A DNA stretch of 64,000 nt from Agelas oroides (GCA_949130485.1 OX422183.1:14234543-14298542), one strand, 5' to 3'; counted from the stretch's first letter, positions 9,720 through 21,739 are shown. Notes: generated by a model not told the origin, from the letters alone. A program made the numbers and translations.

Positions 9720-12345
9720 ACAGTGACCCACATAGCCCCAGCGATAAATGTCACCAGTGAGTGTGGAGACAATAGTGTTTATCTTCACTGAACAGGTACT
9801 CTTCTGCTACAGTGCAACCACATGGTAACAGCTTAGTGAGACGAAATCCGAAACGGAAAGTCTTAAGTTCGAGGGCCTATACCTTACCTTAACCCTTCTT
9901 TCTATAGTAACAGTAAAATGCTCACAGGAAGTTCTAGTAAGATATGTATCACAGGAAGTTGTAAACTACTTTGTTTACAGTATGAAGTGCAAGCTACTTT
10001 TGTGTATAGTATAGGGAATAAAACAACAAGGACCATGCAATCAGGAGGAAGAATAACGAATTGGGGGGTCCATTAGTCTGAAATATGTTATAAAAACAGC
10101 ATGTGCAGCTTGTGCTGAATCAACTACTTATACATTTGCTGAATAAGACAGTATAGCATGACAGGGTTCCCCCCATCCTTGTTTGAAACCCTGAATATCC
10201 TGTTATGACTGAGCATGTCAAGGAGAGGAAATGATTTGACAGTGGGAAAAGCCCTGGCTTCAGATGGTTGTTGAAAGCCAGTGGCTTTTTGGGACACAAT
10301 AATAGGTCCCTTCTTCTACCCATTCACATGCCTCGATCATTTTATTGCTTGGATGACCACCCAAAGTTGGTGTTGGGCCAGAACCAAGACTAAAACCTAT
10401 AACTAAACTCTTCTGCACTCAAAACTGAGCTGTGCTCTAAAGCTTTGCCTTCAATCTTTCTCAGGTAACCAACTTTTTCTCAGTCATACATGCAGTCTTC
10501 ATAGAGGTGCTATAATCAAACCAACTCCAGCATGGATTGCTTTCAGTTACCATTATCCAAAGAATAAACACACTGGGTGAGGTGTAAATACACAAGCACA
10601 TGACTACCTTCATTAGTGGAAAACTAAAATAAAACTATGACAACTCAAGACCGTTCATTTTGTGCTATGTAAGAGCATAGCCATTAGTCATATATCACCA
10701 TAGCAATGAGCATATACTCAATAAACACACTGGATGAGGTGTGGGAATGAGCGTAAGAAGGGCTATAACTTGCCACTGGCTTTCAATAGCCAGACAAAGC
10801 CACAGCTGTCCCTGTGGCTGTGCAGTGTTGACCAGTGCAATGTGGTTTATTGATTGGGGAACAGCACTTCCTCATGTACAGTGGCTTTGAGCATTCCACA
10901 AGTTCTTACTAGCACTCGCAGCTGCATATATACACAAGCACATGACTCCTTCATTGGTGGAACTCTATAAAAACTATGACGACTCAAGACTGTTTATTGT
11001 GTGCTGCATAAGAGCTCAACGATACCTAGTACCATAGTCATTAGTCATATATCGCCATAGCAATGAGCATATACTGAGCTTTTCAATTCCCTTTGAACGG
11101 AAATTGTTGTCTTGCCAATGAAATGCTCCGCCCAATTTACAGTAGAATGCTACTGCCATTCTACTGCTGCTGAATCAGCAGTAGAATGTGGATAAGCAGC
11201 AGAATGTCAGTAGAATGGCAAATACAGAAGCCACAAATACAATGTATGGGGAATGTAGAACATTGTGGGGCGAGCGTGAGCAAGCAATGCACTACAGCAT
11301 TGAACTGTTATGTAGCTAAAGCTTTACCAGTGAAGTATCAGATCACAGCACACAGGCCATTCATGTAGCTAAAACGAGATTTGTAACTCTATTGTCTACA
11401 AAAGTGCTCAATATAGCTTAGAAAAATTGTCATGGTTGCAGAGAAGAGCTTTTCATGGGGTAGTACTACACAACAGAGCCGTTTGTCCTACTAGCACGCA
11501 GCTACTCTGGTTGTTGCAGTTATAGGCTAAGTCAGAACACAGTCTGGCATGCATATAGTCCTTCAAGACTTGAGGCATCTTTGAGAAATAGTATAGGGAA
11601 GTAGCCACACATCAGCTATGGAGCAAAATCTCTGCCGCCTACTGCATCCGGTAAGCTGCATGTCATTGAGCCTTTCTACACAACTGTTAGCCCTTGTACA
11701 CTTAGTAGTTACTGAGTAGGTGCTATGCTCCAGCTGTGTATCCCAAATGTCGTCGCCAAAACAGAACTGCTATATCTCGTACAATAGGTGTGCACGCTCT
11801 GGCTGTCATTCTTGGCTATCTTTCATAACTGTCGTCATTCACTAGCTTGCTGCCAGAGCATCAAGTTAATACACTCCGCATGCGGCCTGCGGCTATCGCG
11901 TTAAATTACAGCGTCAAGAATATACGGAACGACGTATGACAGAAAATAATAAATGAAAAATTGCAGTACAACACACTAGTGTGGGGCTCGCCCAATTATA
12001 AAGCCATACCTAGTCAAGTGCTAACAGTGAGCCAGCTAGTTTTGAATCCTTACACTGTCAATTAGTGGTTTTGAGTACTACTGCTTCTGTTTCAAAAGCC
12101 AGTGTAGTGTTCACAAAACAGATACCATCAAAAGGTTCAAAGGTTTTCAAAAGGTCAAAGATCAACAAAGCATTTTACATTGTCATGACATCACAGCTGG
12201 AGTGGTGCTTTCAACTTTTAAAATTTTGATCACTTGTTACTACCCATGCCATGTTGATCTTTGACCTTATGGGATTACATATCCTTTTTTGAGTCCCTCA
12301 AACATGTATAGACATGCATGGTAATGGCTCTACTATGGGCAGACG
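9720..12345. other. C1 intron with insertions
   Basis: No exon recognised. Parts (10080-10330, 10900-11070, 12110-12345) match C2 intron at 54585-54790, 55230-55365 and 55370-55520. About 11075-12100 is absent from C2 and carries inserted elements. Around 11141-11225, CAGTAGAATG repeats in both orientations can fold into a stem. Confidence 0.6.
11250..11997. mobile_element. Inserted element with GGGGCGAGCGTGAGC ends
   Basis: The left end (GGGGAATGTAGAACATTGTG, then GGGGCGAGCGTGAGC) and the right end (GTGTGGGGCTCGCCC) match those of the element at 46972-47405, which sits at a different place in the other duplicate. It therefore moved independently. The class is uncertain; subterminal inverted repeats with a small end hairpin would suit a Helitron or Helentron-type non-autonomous element. 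Confidence 0.5.
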
Positions 12346-12349
12346 TCCA

Positions 12350-12351
12350 TA

Positions 12352-12382
<31 letters not shown>

Positions 12383-14430
12383 GCTTTACAGCACAGTGAA
12401 GATTTGGACAGGGTGAATGAAGAACAGAAGTTGGTGCTGAATGAAGATGAAAGTTAGAGATTGTACCGTGCTGAAGGACTACTATGGATAAAGAATAGCA
12501 GCCTGGACAAAAAACACAAACAAGCTAGTGGTGACAAACAATAATTATAGTTTACAAATTATTTATAAATTAAAATCAAAGTTGAAGTTAGTCACGTTGT
12601 TTTTCTGTGGTGGCTGAAGAACTTGCACATGCTTGTTACTCAATTTGAAAGTTCGACTTTGGAACAAGAGAACATTTGCTGCATGGGCAGCAGAAATGGT
12701 ATGTGCATGTAATTTCGCTGTCGAAGTTATGAACAAAGGAGAGCCAGAAGATGTCTTTGAGCTTGTGCTTTATTGTGTCATAGCTGGAATCCAAGTCTAT
12801 AGATGGGAGGGAGTTCCACAGGAGAGGAAGCCTACTGAAATAGAAGTTTTTGTGTCTGGTAGTTTTTACAATAGGCTGAATGAGTTTCCTGTGGCTGCCT
12901 GATCTTGTAGGGTTAGTACTAAAAGAAATATATTGTAGGATGTCAAAAGAACTGCATTGGAGTCTCGACTGCTTTAAGCTTCTGACAAAAAAGAATATGT
13001 CTTGTAATTCAAAGGTCATCATAAGAGGGAGCAGATGTAGTTTCATGAGACGACTCTTGTAATCAAGTGAATTGTCGTTAAGGATGAATTTAGTAGCCCT
13101 GCGTTGGATTTGTTCTAAGCTTTTGATATCTTTGATTAAGGCTGGTTTCCAGATCTGGGAGCCATAGAGTAGCTGTGAACGAACCAGTGAGATGTATAAA
13201 CGTTTCCTAGTTACAATATTATTGGTTGCTGAAAAGGATCTGCGAAGCAGACCGAGAATTCGATAGGCATTGCAAGTGATTTGAGTTATGTGCTTCGACC
13301 AAGAGAGATCATGAGACATAGTGATGCCTAAATCCTTATGATAAGAACATGCTACAACTTCGCAGTTGTTGATGTAGTAGGGGAGGAGACTGCTGGCATT
13401 CCTTGAGGAGCCTGATGTGAAAGATATTAGTGAGCACTTCGACTCATTGAAGAGAAGACTCCAATCTGAACTCCAAGTGGATAGTTGATCTAGATCAGAT
13501 TGTAGGAGTTGGCAGTCCAAAATAGAAGAAATGGGAGACAAACATTTGGTGTCATCAGCAAACAGTAATATCAGTGAGTGACGAACATATTGAGGTAGAT
13601 CATTGATAAATATTAAAAATAATAGAGGTCCAAGTATGCTGCCCTGGGGAACCCCGGATAGGACTGGCAGTATTGCAGAGTTGCAGCCATTTATTGAAAC
13701 GTGTTGGACTCTATTTGTCAGGTATTCACGGATCCACAGCCAAACACTTCCAGTAATACCGATATTCCAGATTTTTGAGAGTAGTTCTTGGTGGGGCACT
13801 GTATCGAAGGCCTTTTTGAAATCTAAGTAAATGACGTCACAAGCACCGTTGCTGTTGAGAATGTGATGAACTCTGTCCAAAAATACTAGAAGTTGCTGAG
13901 TGGTGGACCGATGTTTGAGAAAACCAAACTGGAACTGAGAAATTATGTCGTTAGAGATAGTAAATTTGCATAGATAGTTATATATTAAGCGTTCAAGGAC
14001 TTTTGAGGCTATGCATAGAAGTGACACTGGTCGGTAGTTATTGACTGATGTTCTTTCTCCAGATTTGAAAATAGGAGTTATAGAATGATGTTTCCATTCC
14101 GAAGGAATAGCATGGTTAAGGATGCTTAGAGAGAACAAGTGGTGAAGGGGGATATAGAGAGCTGGAGCACAATGCTTGAGAAGTTTAGAACCAATGCGGT
14201 CGACGCCCATTGATTTGGCTGGATCTAATGAAGATAGAGCCGAAAAGACTTCAAGTTCTGTGAAAGAAATGTTTGCAATAGAAGGGTAGGACACAATAGG
14301 CTTGGAAGAGGGTAGGGGCAGGGTACTAGTTGGACTGGGATTATACACTGAGTGGAAGAAGGAGTTGAACAAATTAGCTTTCTCTAGGTCAGAGGTAGCA
14401 CTAGCCGAGTTGAGAAAAACGGTATATACA
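12350..14430 (-). mobile_element. LINE (non-LTR retrotransposon), 5' truncated
   Basis: On the minus strand an intact ORF (12636-14372, frame open to about 14430) encodes a reverse transcriptase. Motifs in order: YLDFKKAFDTVPHQELL, SGVPQGSILGPLLF, the catalytic FADDTK box, then a C-terminal region with RSQLLYGSQIWKP and LLWNSLPS. No endonuclease domain precedes it, so the 5' end is truncated. The 3' tail ends in an (AAT)n array (plus strand ATT, 12351-12382), typical of several LINE groups. The layout suggests the CR1/Jockey/I assemblage; exact clade not determined. C2 intron lacks it: an empty-site equivalent lies near 55515. Confidence 0.9.
12636..14372 (-). CDS. LINE reverse transcriptase ORF
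   Basis: A 578-residue uninterrupted ORF with fingers, palm and thumb of a non-LTR reverse transcriptase, including the two catalytic aspartates in FADDTK and a C-terminal conserved block ending in SLPSIDLDSSYD. It copies element RNA at a nicked target site. Being intact, it probably inserted recently. It lacks the N-terminal endonuclease, so this copy should not move on its own. No RNase H domain is seen. Confidence 0.92.
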   Translation of the reverse strand: MFNSFFHSVYNPSPTSTLPLPSSKPIVSYPSIANISFTELEVFSALSSLDPAKSMGVDRIGSKLLKHCAPALYIPLHHLFSLSILNHAIPSEWKHHSITPIFKSGERTSVNNYRPVSLLCIASKVLERLIYNYLCKFTISNDIISQFQFGFLKHRSTTQQLLVFLDRVHHILNSNGACDVIYLDFKKAFDTVPHQELLSKIWNIGITGSVWLWIREYLTNRVQHVSINGCNSAILPVLSGVPQGSILGPLLFLIFINDLPQYVRHSLILLFADDTKCLSPISSILDCQLLQSDLDQLSTWSSDWSLLFNESKCSLISFTSGSSRNASSLLPYYINNCEVVACSYHKDLGITMSHDLSWSKHITQITCNAYRILGLLRRSFSATNNIVTRKRLYISLVRSQLLYGSQIWKPALIKDIKSLEQIQRRATKFILNDNSLDYKSRLMKLHLLPLMMTFELQDIFFFVRSLKQSRLQCSSFDILQYISFSTNPTRSGSHRKLIQPIVKTTRHKNFYFSRLPLLWNSLPSIDLDSSYDTIKHKLKDIFWLSFVHNFDSEITCTYHFCCPCSKCSLVPKSNFQIE

Positions 14431-14477
14431 GAAATGATAAGGTATCAACAAAGGACAATGGACACATTGCCATTTCA

Positions 14478-14578
14478 ATCCAAAAGCTAATTCAAAAGCT
14501 AATTCAAAAGCTAATTCAAAAGCTAATTCAAAAAGCTAAATCAAAAAGCTAATTCAAAAGCTAATTCAAAATCTAATC
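14478..14578. repeat. 12-bp tandem repeat
   Basis: About eight copies of AAAAGCTAATTC with small length changes, directly next to the 5' end of the LINE. Confidence 0.9.
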
Positions 14579-14677
14579 AGTTAAAGAACTGTGTACTACT
14601 TGCTTATTGCCCATGTTCTCTTTCACATGCTGCAAATAACCAGTTACACATACATACATAAAGAGGTTGTAACTTAC

Positions 14678-14702
14678 TTCAGTTCAAAGGATCCTTTTTT
14701 CT
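14678..14702 (-). CDS. Gene C1, juxtamembrane microexon (25 nt)
   Basis: A very short exon between the acceptor TTGAACTCTTCAG and the donor GTAAGTTAC. It enters in phase 1 and leaves in phase 2, as required to join the transmembrane exon (phase 1 end) to either tail exon (phase 2 start). It encodes about KKKGSFEL plus two bases, a basic membrane-proximal segment. The C2 counterpart (55771-55801) is 31 nt and keeps the same phases, a strong argument that it is real. Confidence 0.75.
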
Positions 14703-15399
14703 CTGAAGAGTTCAAAGCAACAGAAAGTAAAGATGTTAAGTATAACGTCTTACAAATACTATGAATGATTCATTTTTTCGTATACCTCTCTAAAAATAAT
14801 GTCATGGAAGGTATTTATGTTGCACTGCAAATTGGAAGGCTTCTTTTGCCAAGACCTACAGGCTAGGAGTCTAGCAGCATTTTTGGCTCCAAAATTACCT
14901 CAACTGTGTTCTCAGAGTATTTAAATTTCTTGGGGCTCCCATCTGCTGTGCACCTACCCAGAGGAGGGAGGACATGACGTCACATCGTAGCAACAATTAT
15001 TAGTGTGTTCTGATGATATATATATTCCAAGAACAAGAATTATGGATACAAGCTACAGAAATGGCTCTATGAACAAAGTAACAATGGGTGCTAAGGTTTT
15101 CAGGTAAGCTGAAGCCACTTGGCTAGTCAAAATTGGTTATTATGACTCACCTTGCAGGCTAAGCTTGTAACTTGTTTGTTCAATGCTAGGCGAGTCACAA
15201 GAGGCAAATTTGTCTTCCAGACATCATCAGCTCTGTTGAAAACCTCATGTGCCAATTACACCCATCACACACATCACACCTACCGTGTCCATCACACCTA
15301 TTGTGCCCCAACTGCACCCATTGCAACTTTGTCTATAGAGCTGTTCTTGTATCCACAATTCTTGACTTTGGAATTAAGTTAATCGTTACTATCATGCAC

Positions 15400-15640
15400 A
15401 GAAAGAAAAAAAGTGTGCTAATTTGACACAAAAAGTGTGTCAAAAGTGATGTCTCCAGTTTTGACACACCTACACACATGTCAAATTGTTAGGTGTGTCC
15501 AAATCTACACATGTGCTAACTGGACAGTGTGCTGAATTACTAGTGTGCTATTCAGCAAGTGTGCTAAATAACAAGTGTGTTATTCTTCCAATGTGTGAAA
15601 AATGGTGTGCAAAATTAGCAGTGTGTCAACTGTCATGCAG
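15400..15640. repeat. Degenerate GTGTGCTA / TGACACA repeats
   Basis: Irregular, interspersed GTGTGCTA, GTGTGTC and TGACACA words on both strands, able to fold in places. C2 intron lacks this block. No ORF. Confidence 0.6.
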
Positions 15641-16453
15641 CTGACACCTCAGTTAGTGGGTGGAGCTTTTACATGCAATTTCCGATGAAACACTGTTGAC
15701 TGTAAGCAAAATATAATTATGACATACACTGAATTAAAAACATGAAATAATATACTAAAACGAGCGTTACAGCATTTTATACATATATGTATGTGTTTGA
15801 AGTACTACATTGTACAAAAATGAGTCAATACTCCATACATGCAAAAATGGCATTTAACTATGCATATAATATACATTGTATGTACCTATCAATCAGTTTA
15901 GTTGTGTTCAATTGTTCCATCTGTGAAGAATATCACATGCAATAATTAAGTTGCTGAAATGTACAATCATAGTAGTCAGGTCATGCGATAGAGGAAATTG
16001 AGGAATTGCAGTCACATTTTATTATCACATTATACAATTCATGTGCGTCATCTTGGAAGACAAAACAGTAGTGATTATCATTCAACTTCCCGCCCTAGCA
16101 ATGCTCCTACAAGTAGCTCGCAAAGGTATGTTAAATGTCTTCACTAACCCTCTGCATAGTCTAAAGTTGAAGTTAAACCCCCGAAACAAGCCTGTAGAAT
16201 AGTTTTGCCATGTAAATTTTGTATAATTGCTCATGGCAGCTTGGTACTGATTGTGTCCTTCCTCCTCTGGCACCTAGCCACTATATTCAGACCCACACTT
16301 TATCAGGAGTGCTTTCTACCACCGCTAGATCAGTTGTTCCCATACAAATTTTAGGCTCCGAGGCACACAAGTGTTGTGAGCCGTAAGTATACGTTTGTAA
16401 AAGTACACACGTGTACTGAACATGAGCTACAATGTAACAGTAGTCACACTTAC

Positions 16454-16674
16454 TGGGTGAGTCCTTCCACCTCCAAATCAAATACACTATGAGGATATAA
16501 TGATGAGGACGATGAGAACCACACCAATAAGTCCACCTATCACTCCTCCTACAATAGCCCCTGCTGATGAACCACCACTAACTGGGGGACCTGTTGTTGG
16601 CAGAGTTGTTGTCTGTGGGGGAGGCTGAGTTGGTGTTTGAGATGGCAGTTGGGTTGGTGTTGGAGATGAAGTAG
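16454..16674 (-). CDS. Gene C1, mucin-like stalk and transmembrane exon (frameshifted after membrane helix)
   Basis: The acceptor is ACTCTCTACAG (phase 1) and the donor site GTAAGTGTG. It encodes a Thr/Pro/Ser-rich stalk, then the helix AGAIVGGVIGGLIGVVLIVL. Compared with C2 (57346-57570), C1 has a 3-nt deletion and a 2-nt insertion at the inner membrane boundary. The reading ends IIISS at a stop (16487) just inside the membrane, before the basic stop-transfer residues. C1 is thus predicted to be tailless, unless this is a sequencing error or a decaying copy. Confidence 0.85.
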
Positions 16675-17049
16675 CTGTAGAGAGTGGCATAGTTAGTATA
16701 GTGTAGTGATGTCACTGTTCTATATTTAGTTATGTATGCACGTGATTCATGAGTATTTAAGTCTGGGTTTGTACAGTTTAACAGTTCTCTCTGCAGTTCT
16801 CTCAGTTCTCTCTCAGTCTCTCTAAGTCTATCTTGTACCAAGATATTACAGTGATTGTAACTGAACCCACATTTTAGTAGTAGGTAACTACATATAGGTA
16901 ATCACATGAATTCAAGTGCAATTTGGGATAATTACATGAGTTACAGGCAAAGTAATTGCATGAATGATAGCAAGTGCAATTTATGCCTTTTGTGAGCGTA
17001 ATTACTCCCAAATTGTACAAGAATCAATCAGATACTTTTAAACCACAAT

Positions 17050-17241
17050 GCACAGAACATTGTCTGAGCATCGCGCTGTCTGCTGCAGCGACTGCTTCTG
17101 TACATGTTTTGATAAGAGCAAGGTCTGGGTGCTGACTACAACGCCTCTGCAGTGACTTCAGAAGTGTTGTTTTGATAAATTTGATAAATTGAATTTCTTC
17201 CACTAGATTGGATCTACCGTTTTATTCGAGTAATGACGGTA
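17050..17241. mobile_element. Partial copy of the TACCGTCATTATTCG MITE family
   Basis: The right part shares the GATCTACCG...AATGACGGTA terminus and a TTTTGATAA segment with the element at 2003-2343. I could not find the left end. Confidence 0.45.
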
Positions 17242-17770
17242 TGCCCAAAAACGGGGTATCATTGACTGTAAATTTCGACTTTTCCAATACACCATTGGAT
17301 TTATGCCATAGTTCAGTACATTATTTTACTGCACATATCTTGATCACATGTCTCCACCGTCATTCCAATGTTTGCAATAAAGATGGTGAAACACCACTTC
17401 ATTGTTGCTAGGGTAGATCATGCGGAATAAGTACTGTAAAAGCGATCCACCAGGAGACCAACCAGGCTCACAACTGGCTGAGAAATTATCACATCCATCT
17501 ACCTCTGTTCAAAGTAAGATTGCTGCACTGTATGGACGCAAGCCACAGTTTAATCGATCTAGGGTGTCAGCTGTGACTAAAGTACAGACAAAGGAGTGAA
17601 AGATTAAGCTGTAGTAATGTGGTTCATCAGATTTGAAATGTGCACACATCTGATTGGATGAATATGAGTGTAATTTCTGGCTCAATAAGAGTGCAATTTG
17701 GAAATGATGGAAAGGGGTAAGTGCATGGGCACTAACTAAATAAGCATATCACCATTACACCCCAAGATGC

Positions 17771-18033
17771 AACTTAAGGTGGCACGGTACCCTGTATTTT
17801 CAAGGTCAACAAACCTGGAGTCCAAGTTGATAGTCTTCTTTGTCTTGTTAAAATTTTAGCGCACATTCCGTTTTGGGAGTCTCAAACCGTTCACGGTCCG
17901 TAAAATTGGGGATTTTCCCCATTTCCTGTCGGCATTGCCATCCAATAATCAGTTTATAATTAAGTTAGTTAAGATGTGGCCTGGCGGCACCCTTCATGTG
18001 GTGCTCGGAACTTTGAAGATAAGCTTAGATCGA

Positions 18034-18070
<37 letters not shown>

Positions 18071-18799
18071 GGAGTTTAGTAGAGTGCTGTAGTGTCAGTA
18101 GCTGTGAGTAGTGCGTGATGCCTGCTTGTGAAAGCAAGCTTGTGTCTAGAAGCAGCAGAAAGGCCACAGTGGCCAAGACTGTATTTGTTGAGTAGGCCCA
18201 GGTCTCGCGGCCGTATGCCTAGTCTAGTTGGTGACCGTGGCCAGGTGCTTCGAGTGCTGGGCTGGGCTTTAACTAGAATACGCAATTTATCGTTTGTGCT
18301 ACAGTCTGACAGACAAGGGAGCTGAACGGTGGCTGTGTGTGGAACAGAGCCGTGAGTTGTTTAGCGACATAAGGGGGAGAGGTGGGGCTAGTAATGCTTG
18401 CTTCCACTCGTGAATGAGCCCCTCCCGTAGACAAGCTGTGAATTTTTCGAAATGTGCATTCATTTTGGTGCAGTCAAAGTTGTCCATTCCAAGAGTAGTG
18501 ACAAACATGAGTCTAGCCTGACTTTGAGAGTAGCTTTGAACAAAAGCTGGCATAGATTGATTTGAGATACATTGGTGGTTGGGACGCTACCTACAGTGAG
18601 CGTGTAGATGCGTCCATCGAGTGGCAATTTTGGGTTCATGAATATATTAATGAGCTACTAAAACCCTTTTTAAAATTAGGCAAAGCAAGATTGCCCTAAA
18701 CCAAACCCTAACCCTGAAACTAGGAGTAACCCTGGTCCTGACTGTAACCCAAGTTTATGTTTTCGTTAACCTCCGCCGAGGGACGACCGTGCCACCTTA
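17771..18799. mobile_element. TTAA-flanked element, family TTAAGGTGGC (copy 1)
   Basis: It begins TTAAGGTGGCACGGT and ends with the exact complement ACCGTGCCACCTTAA. TTAA at both ends is the target site of piggyBac-type transposases. No transposase is encoded, so it is non-autonomous. The inside holds a poly(A) run (18038-18065) and, near the right end, telomere-like CCCTAA words. Confidence 0.8.
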
Positions 18800-18905
18800 A
18801 AACCCTAAGCCTAGCCCTAGCCCTAACCCTAGTTTGCCTTAACCCTAAAATTCCTAACCCTAATCCCATTAACCCTAATCTTCCTAACCCTAAGTGAGCC
18901 CTAAG
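18695..18905. repeat. Degenerate telomere-like CCCTAA repeats
   Basis: Many imperfect CCCTAA/CCCTAG units in two clusters, around 18695-18720 and 18802-18905, straddling the right end of the TTAA element. CCCTAA is the animal telomere repeat (TTAGGG). It is too degenerate and too internal to be a chromosome end. Confidence 0.75.
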
Positions 18906-19501
18906 TGAGCCTATGAATCTAATTAAAGCCTGCAGAGCTCTAAAATCTGGAATGTTTCTGTCCATGTCATGAATATTAATAAGTTGGCTTTAACTAGACC
19001 TCAGCATTACCCATGAACAACCCTGGGTTCAGTCAGCTGTCCAATGGGAGGGTTAGGGTATGCTGACTCTCATGAACCTCATTATTGATCTTCTGCTGAA
19101 ACACTGGCAGCTTGGCTTGGGGTTGAAAGGAATGGGTTAATGATGTTGAATATTTATGAGTATGCTCTAAGCCTTTCATAGACTCAAACCTGAACAGAAC
19201 TGGGATATGAACCTCATTAACCCTCTTTGGATACTTGTGAACATTGTTAGTGTCCCGATTGAGATCAATGAATCTCATTAAAGGCATGTAATTCCGGCTG
19301 GAAGTCAGGCAATATCTCTCCTCATGCATATTAATAGGTTGAATTTAGCTAGCTCTGTGTGGCACCCCTAGGCAACATTCCATTCATTGGTCCTCAAGAA
19401 TATGATTAGTGGTGTCATGTTTGTTCTGTGGTAGCACTGGATTGGGTTGACTTGACAAATGTGACATGTTGAATATTCATAGTTAAGTTATGTGCAGCAT
19501 C

Positions 19502-20239
19502 TTAAGGTGGCGGGTAAGCTATCCACGCAAGCGCAATAATTGTTTCCGGTTTACGCCCACCATTGTACAGCTGGTTTGTCTTCTTGAACGAAGCAAATCA
19601 CTGTAGCAGCTGCTTCAGTAGCTTATCGAAGAGCTACGTAGCCGTACAGGCGTACTACAAGCGACAAAAGCATGAAGGAAGGCCTTACGTCGTCGATCGC
19701 CGTACACCAATGGCCACACCCACCAAGAAGGCCATGGATACATTTTTTTCGTGACGCTTCGTGAATCAGGTAAACGACTTTAGCAACTCTCCTTACTATA
19801 AACAGCTTCTCCAGTGGTTAGTCGAGGGGGTAACGTAAAGTATTCGTGATTAACAAACGCCAGGGAGAGATCGTGCCGCGAAACGCCACAAAAAGTGACT
19901 TTCCAATAACAGTTTCAACTCGCCATCCGTTAAGCTTTACAGCTTATGACCAAAACTCTACGTAGCCCCCTCTAGCGACTGTTGAACTTTCTCCTCGCCA
20001 AGAATGGAGTATGTGGCTCTCGTACCGTGCGAGTGAAACGTGATGAAAAATTGTAAAACTCAACCACTGCTCTCCGCGCTATTCTTTGTAGCATTGTATC
20101 AAGATTTGTTACACAGATAGTACTTGCCATACAGTACTTGAATATCAAGTTTGGCTGTAAGTGATTGCACAACTAGTAAGATGAGACATTTTATATATGG
20201 CAGATAATTTATTGTGAAATTATTTACCCGCCACCTTAA
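19502..20239. mobile_element. TTAA-flanked element, family TTAAGGTGGC (copy 2)
   Basis: It starts TTAAGGTGGCGGGTAA and ends TTACCCGCCACCTTAA, an exact inverted pair. The first ten bases equal those of the element at 17771, but the inside is unrelated by eye. The ORFs inside resemble nothing known to me. Confidence 0.8.
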
Positions 20240-20811
20240 AGGACCCGCGTATATATAATACGCAGGCCGGAGGAAGCGTTGGACATCCAATCTAAGTTGA
20301 TATTCGTTAATGGCATGGTGCACTTACCCCATGAATGAAACTGTGGTACACCAATTGGTACACCAACAACTCTCCCTTCACCAGCTACACCACCGTCACC
20401 CCTCACAGCGACTTCCGAAGCGATTTTTTCGCGTACGTGACGTCACACGTTCAAGCGCGCTATCATGCTTCGGGCTAATAGCTAATATTACGCACATAAC
20501 GCGCGAGTATAAAGCAGGTGAAGGCATGCCTTGCTATTCACGATTGATAAACTGATGTCTGGATCCTCCCTTGAGGTAAAGCTTTTTTAAGAAACCACAA
20601 AAAAACTCTGAACTCTAAGGCTTTCTACTTAGGTCTTGTAGCTAAGTAGCAGTGAACTTTGTTTCCTAAGCCTACTAACAAAAATTTCACCTATGTATAG
20701 CACTGAACTCTAAAGTGTTCGAGCCAAGGTAAACCTGCAGCACTAACCTCCCATGAGCATCTTGGTGTGCGGTTACTTTGCTCGTAACATAGATTGAATA
20801 TAATAAAGTCA

Positions 20812-21595
20812 CAAAAAAGTTTTCTGAATGAAAACAAGCACATGTAGGGATGGAACCCTCAAAAACCAACCAAACTAGATAGGAATGACACCACAACAAT
20901 TTCACACCATCCCTACATCTTGTGCCACTTTGGGGTGGGTAGTGCTGGGTGTGAAGTGGATGTTGATGTGCATGGGGAGTGAGTTATGTTGTGGGTGGCT
21001 GCAATGTAGTTGCTATACTGAGCATGGCAGATATGGTCTGTCTTGAATGCAGGAACTGTGGAGTACATGAGCTGGGTCTGTATGGTTATGTCAGAGTAAG
21101 TTATGTTGTGAAATTTTATTGCTGCTGAATATGGATTGTCTTTTATGTAGAAGGCTGTGGAGTGAGCAGTGCTGAGTACAGTGCATTTAGTGGGTGTGAA
21201 TAGGCTAAGTGCAGACACCAGCAGTGGGTCGAGCTCAGACACCAGCAGTGATGAGAGTGGATCAGACAATTCTTCAAGTGAAACTACTGTCATGTAGTTC
21301 TGATGAATCATCCAGTGGCTAGCTGCATTTCATGCACAGCACTTGGCTACTTGTTTCCCCTGGTCCTCTCAGCCTGCTATACCATCCACTTGTCTTCTCT
21401 CAGCTAGCTATCACTTGCCCCACTTGTCTTTTAGCTACATGAGAGTTTTGTGGTGTGCACAGTTAACAAAATGGCACAAGATGTAGGGATGGTGTGAAAT
21501 TGTTGTGGTGTCATTCCCATCTAGTTTGGTTGGTTTTTGAGGGTTCCATCCCTACATGTGCTTGTTTTCATTCAGAAAACTTTTTTGTGACTTGT
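20812..21595. mobile_element. Nested-palindrome element (family ATGTAGGGATGG), copy 1
   Basis: Two inverted arms of about 120 bp (20812-20940 and 21468-21595). Each arm is itself bracketed by ATGTAGGGATGG and CCATCCCTACAT, so the element has four such termini and can fold at two levels. The centre encodes nothing recognisable. Confidence 0.85.
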
Positions 21596-21739
21596 TCCTG
21601 CTGGGTTTTTTTTGTAATGTTTTTTAGGAATGGTAAGAGAGAAGAGACGTGGGAGGGTAGGCCGAGGGGAAGATGTGTGCTGTGTACAGTATGTTCACAA
21701 AGAACTAAGAATCGTCATAAATTCAATGCTTCCAAGTGA

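Noticed and set aside
9718-9772. Second membrane helix before the short tail
   Set aside because: The hydrophobic peptide is translated intron ending in the acceptor GTCTGTATCAACAG; the exon starts after it in the phase set by the microexon.
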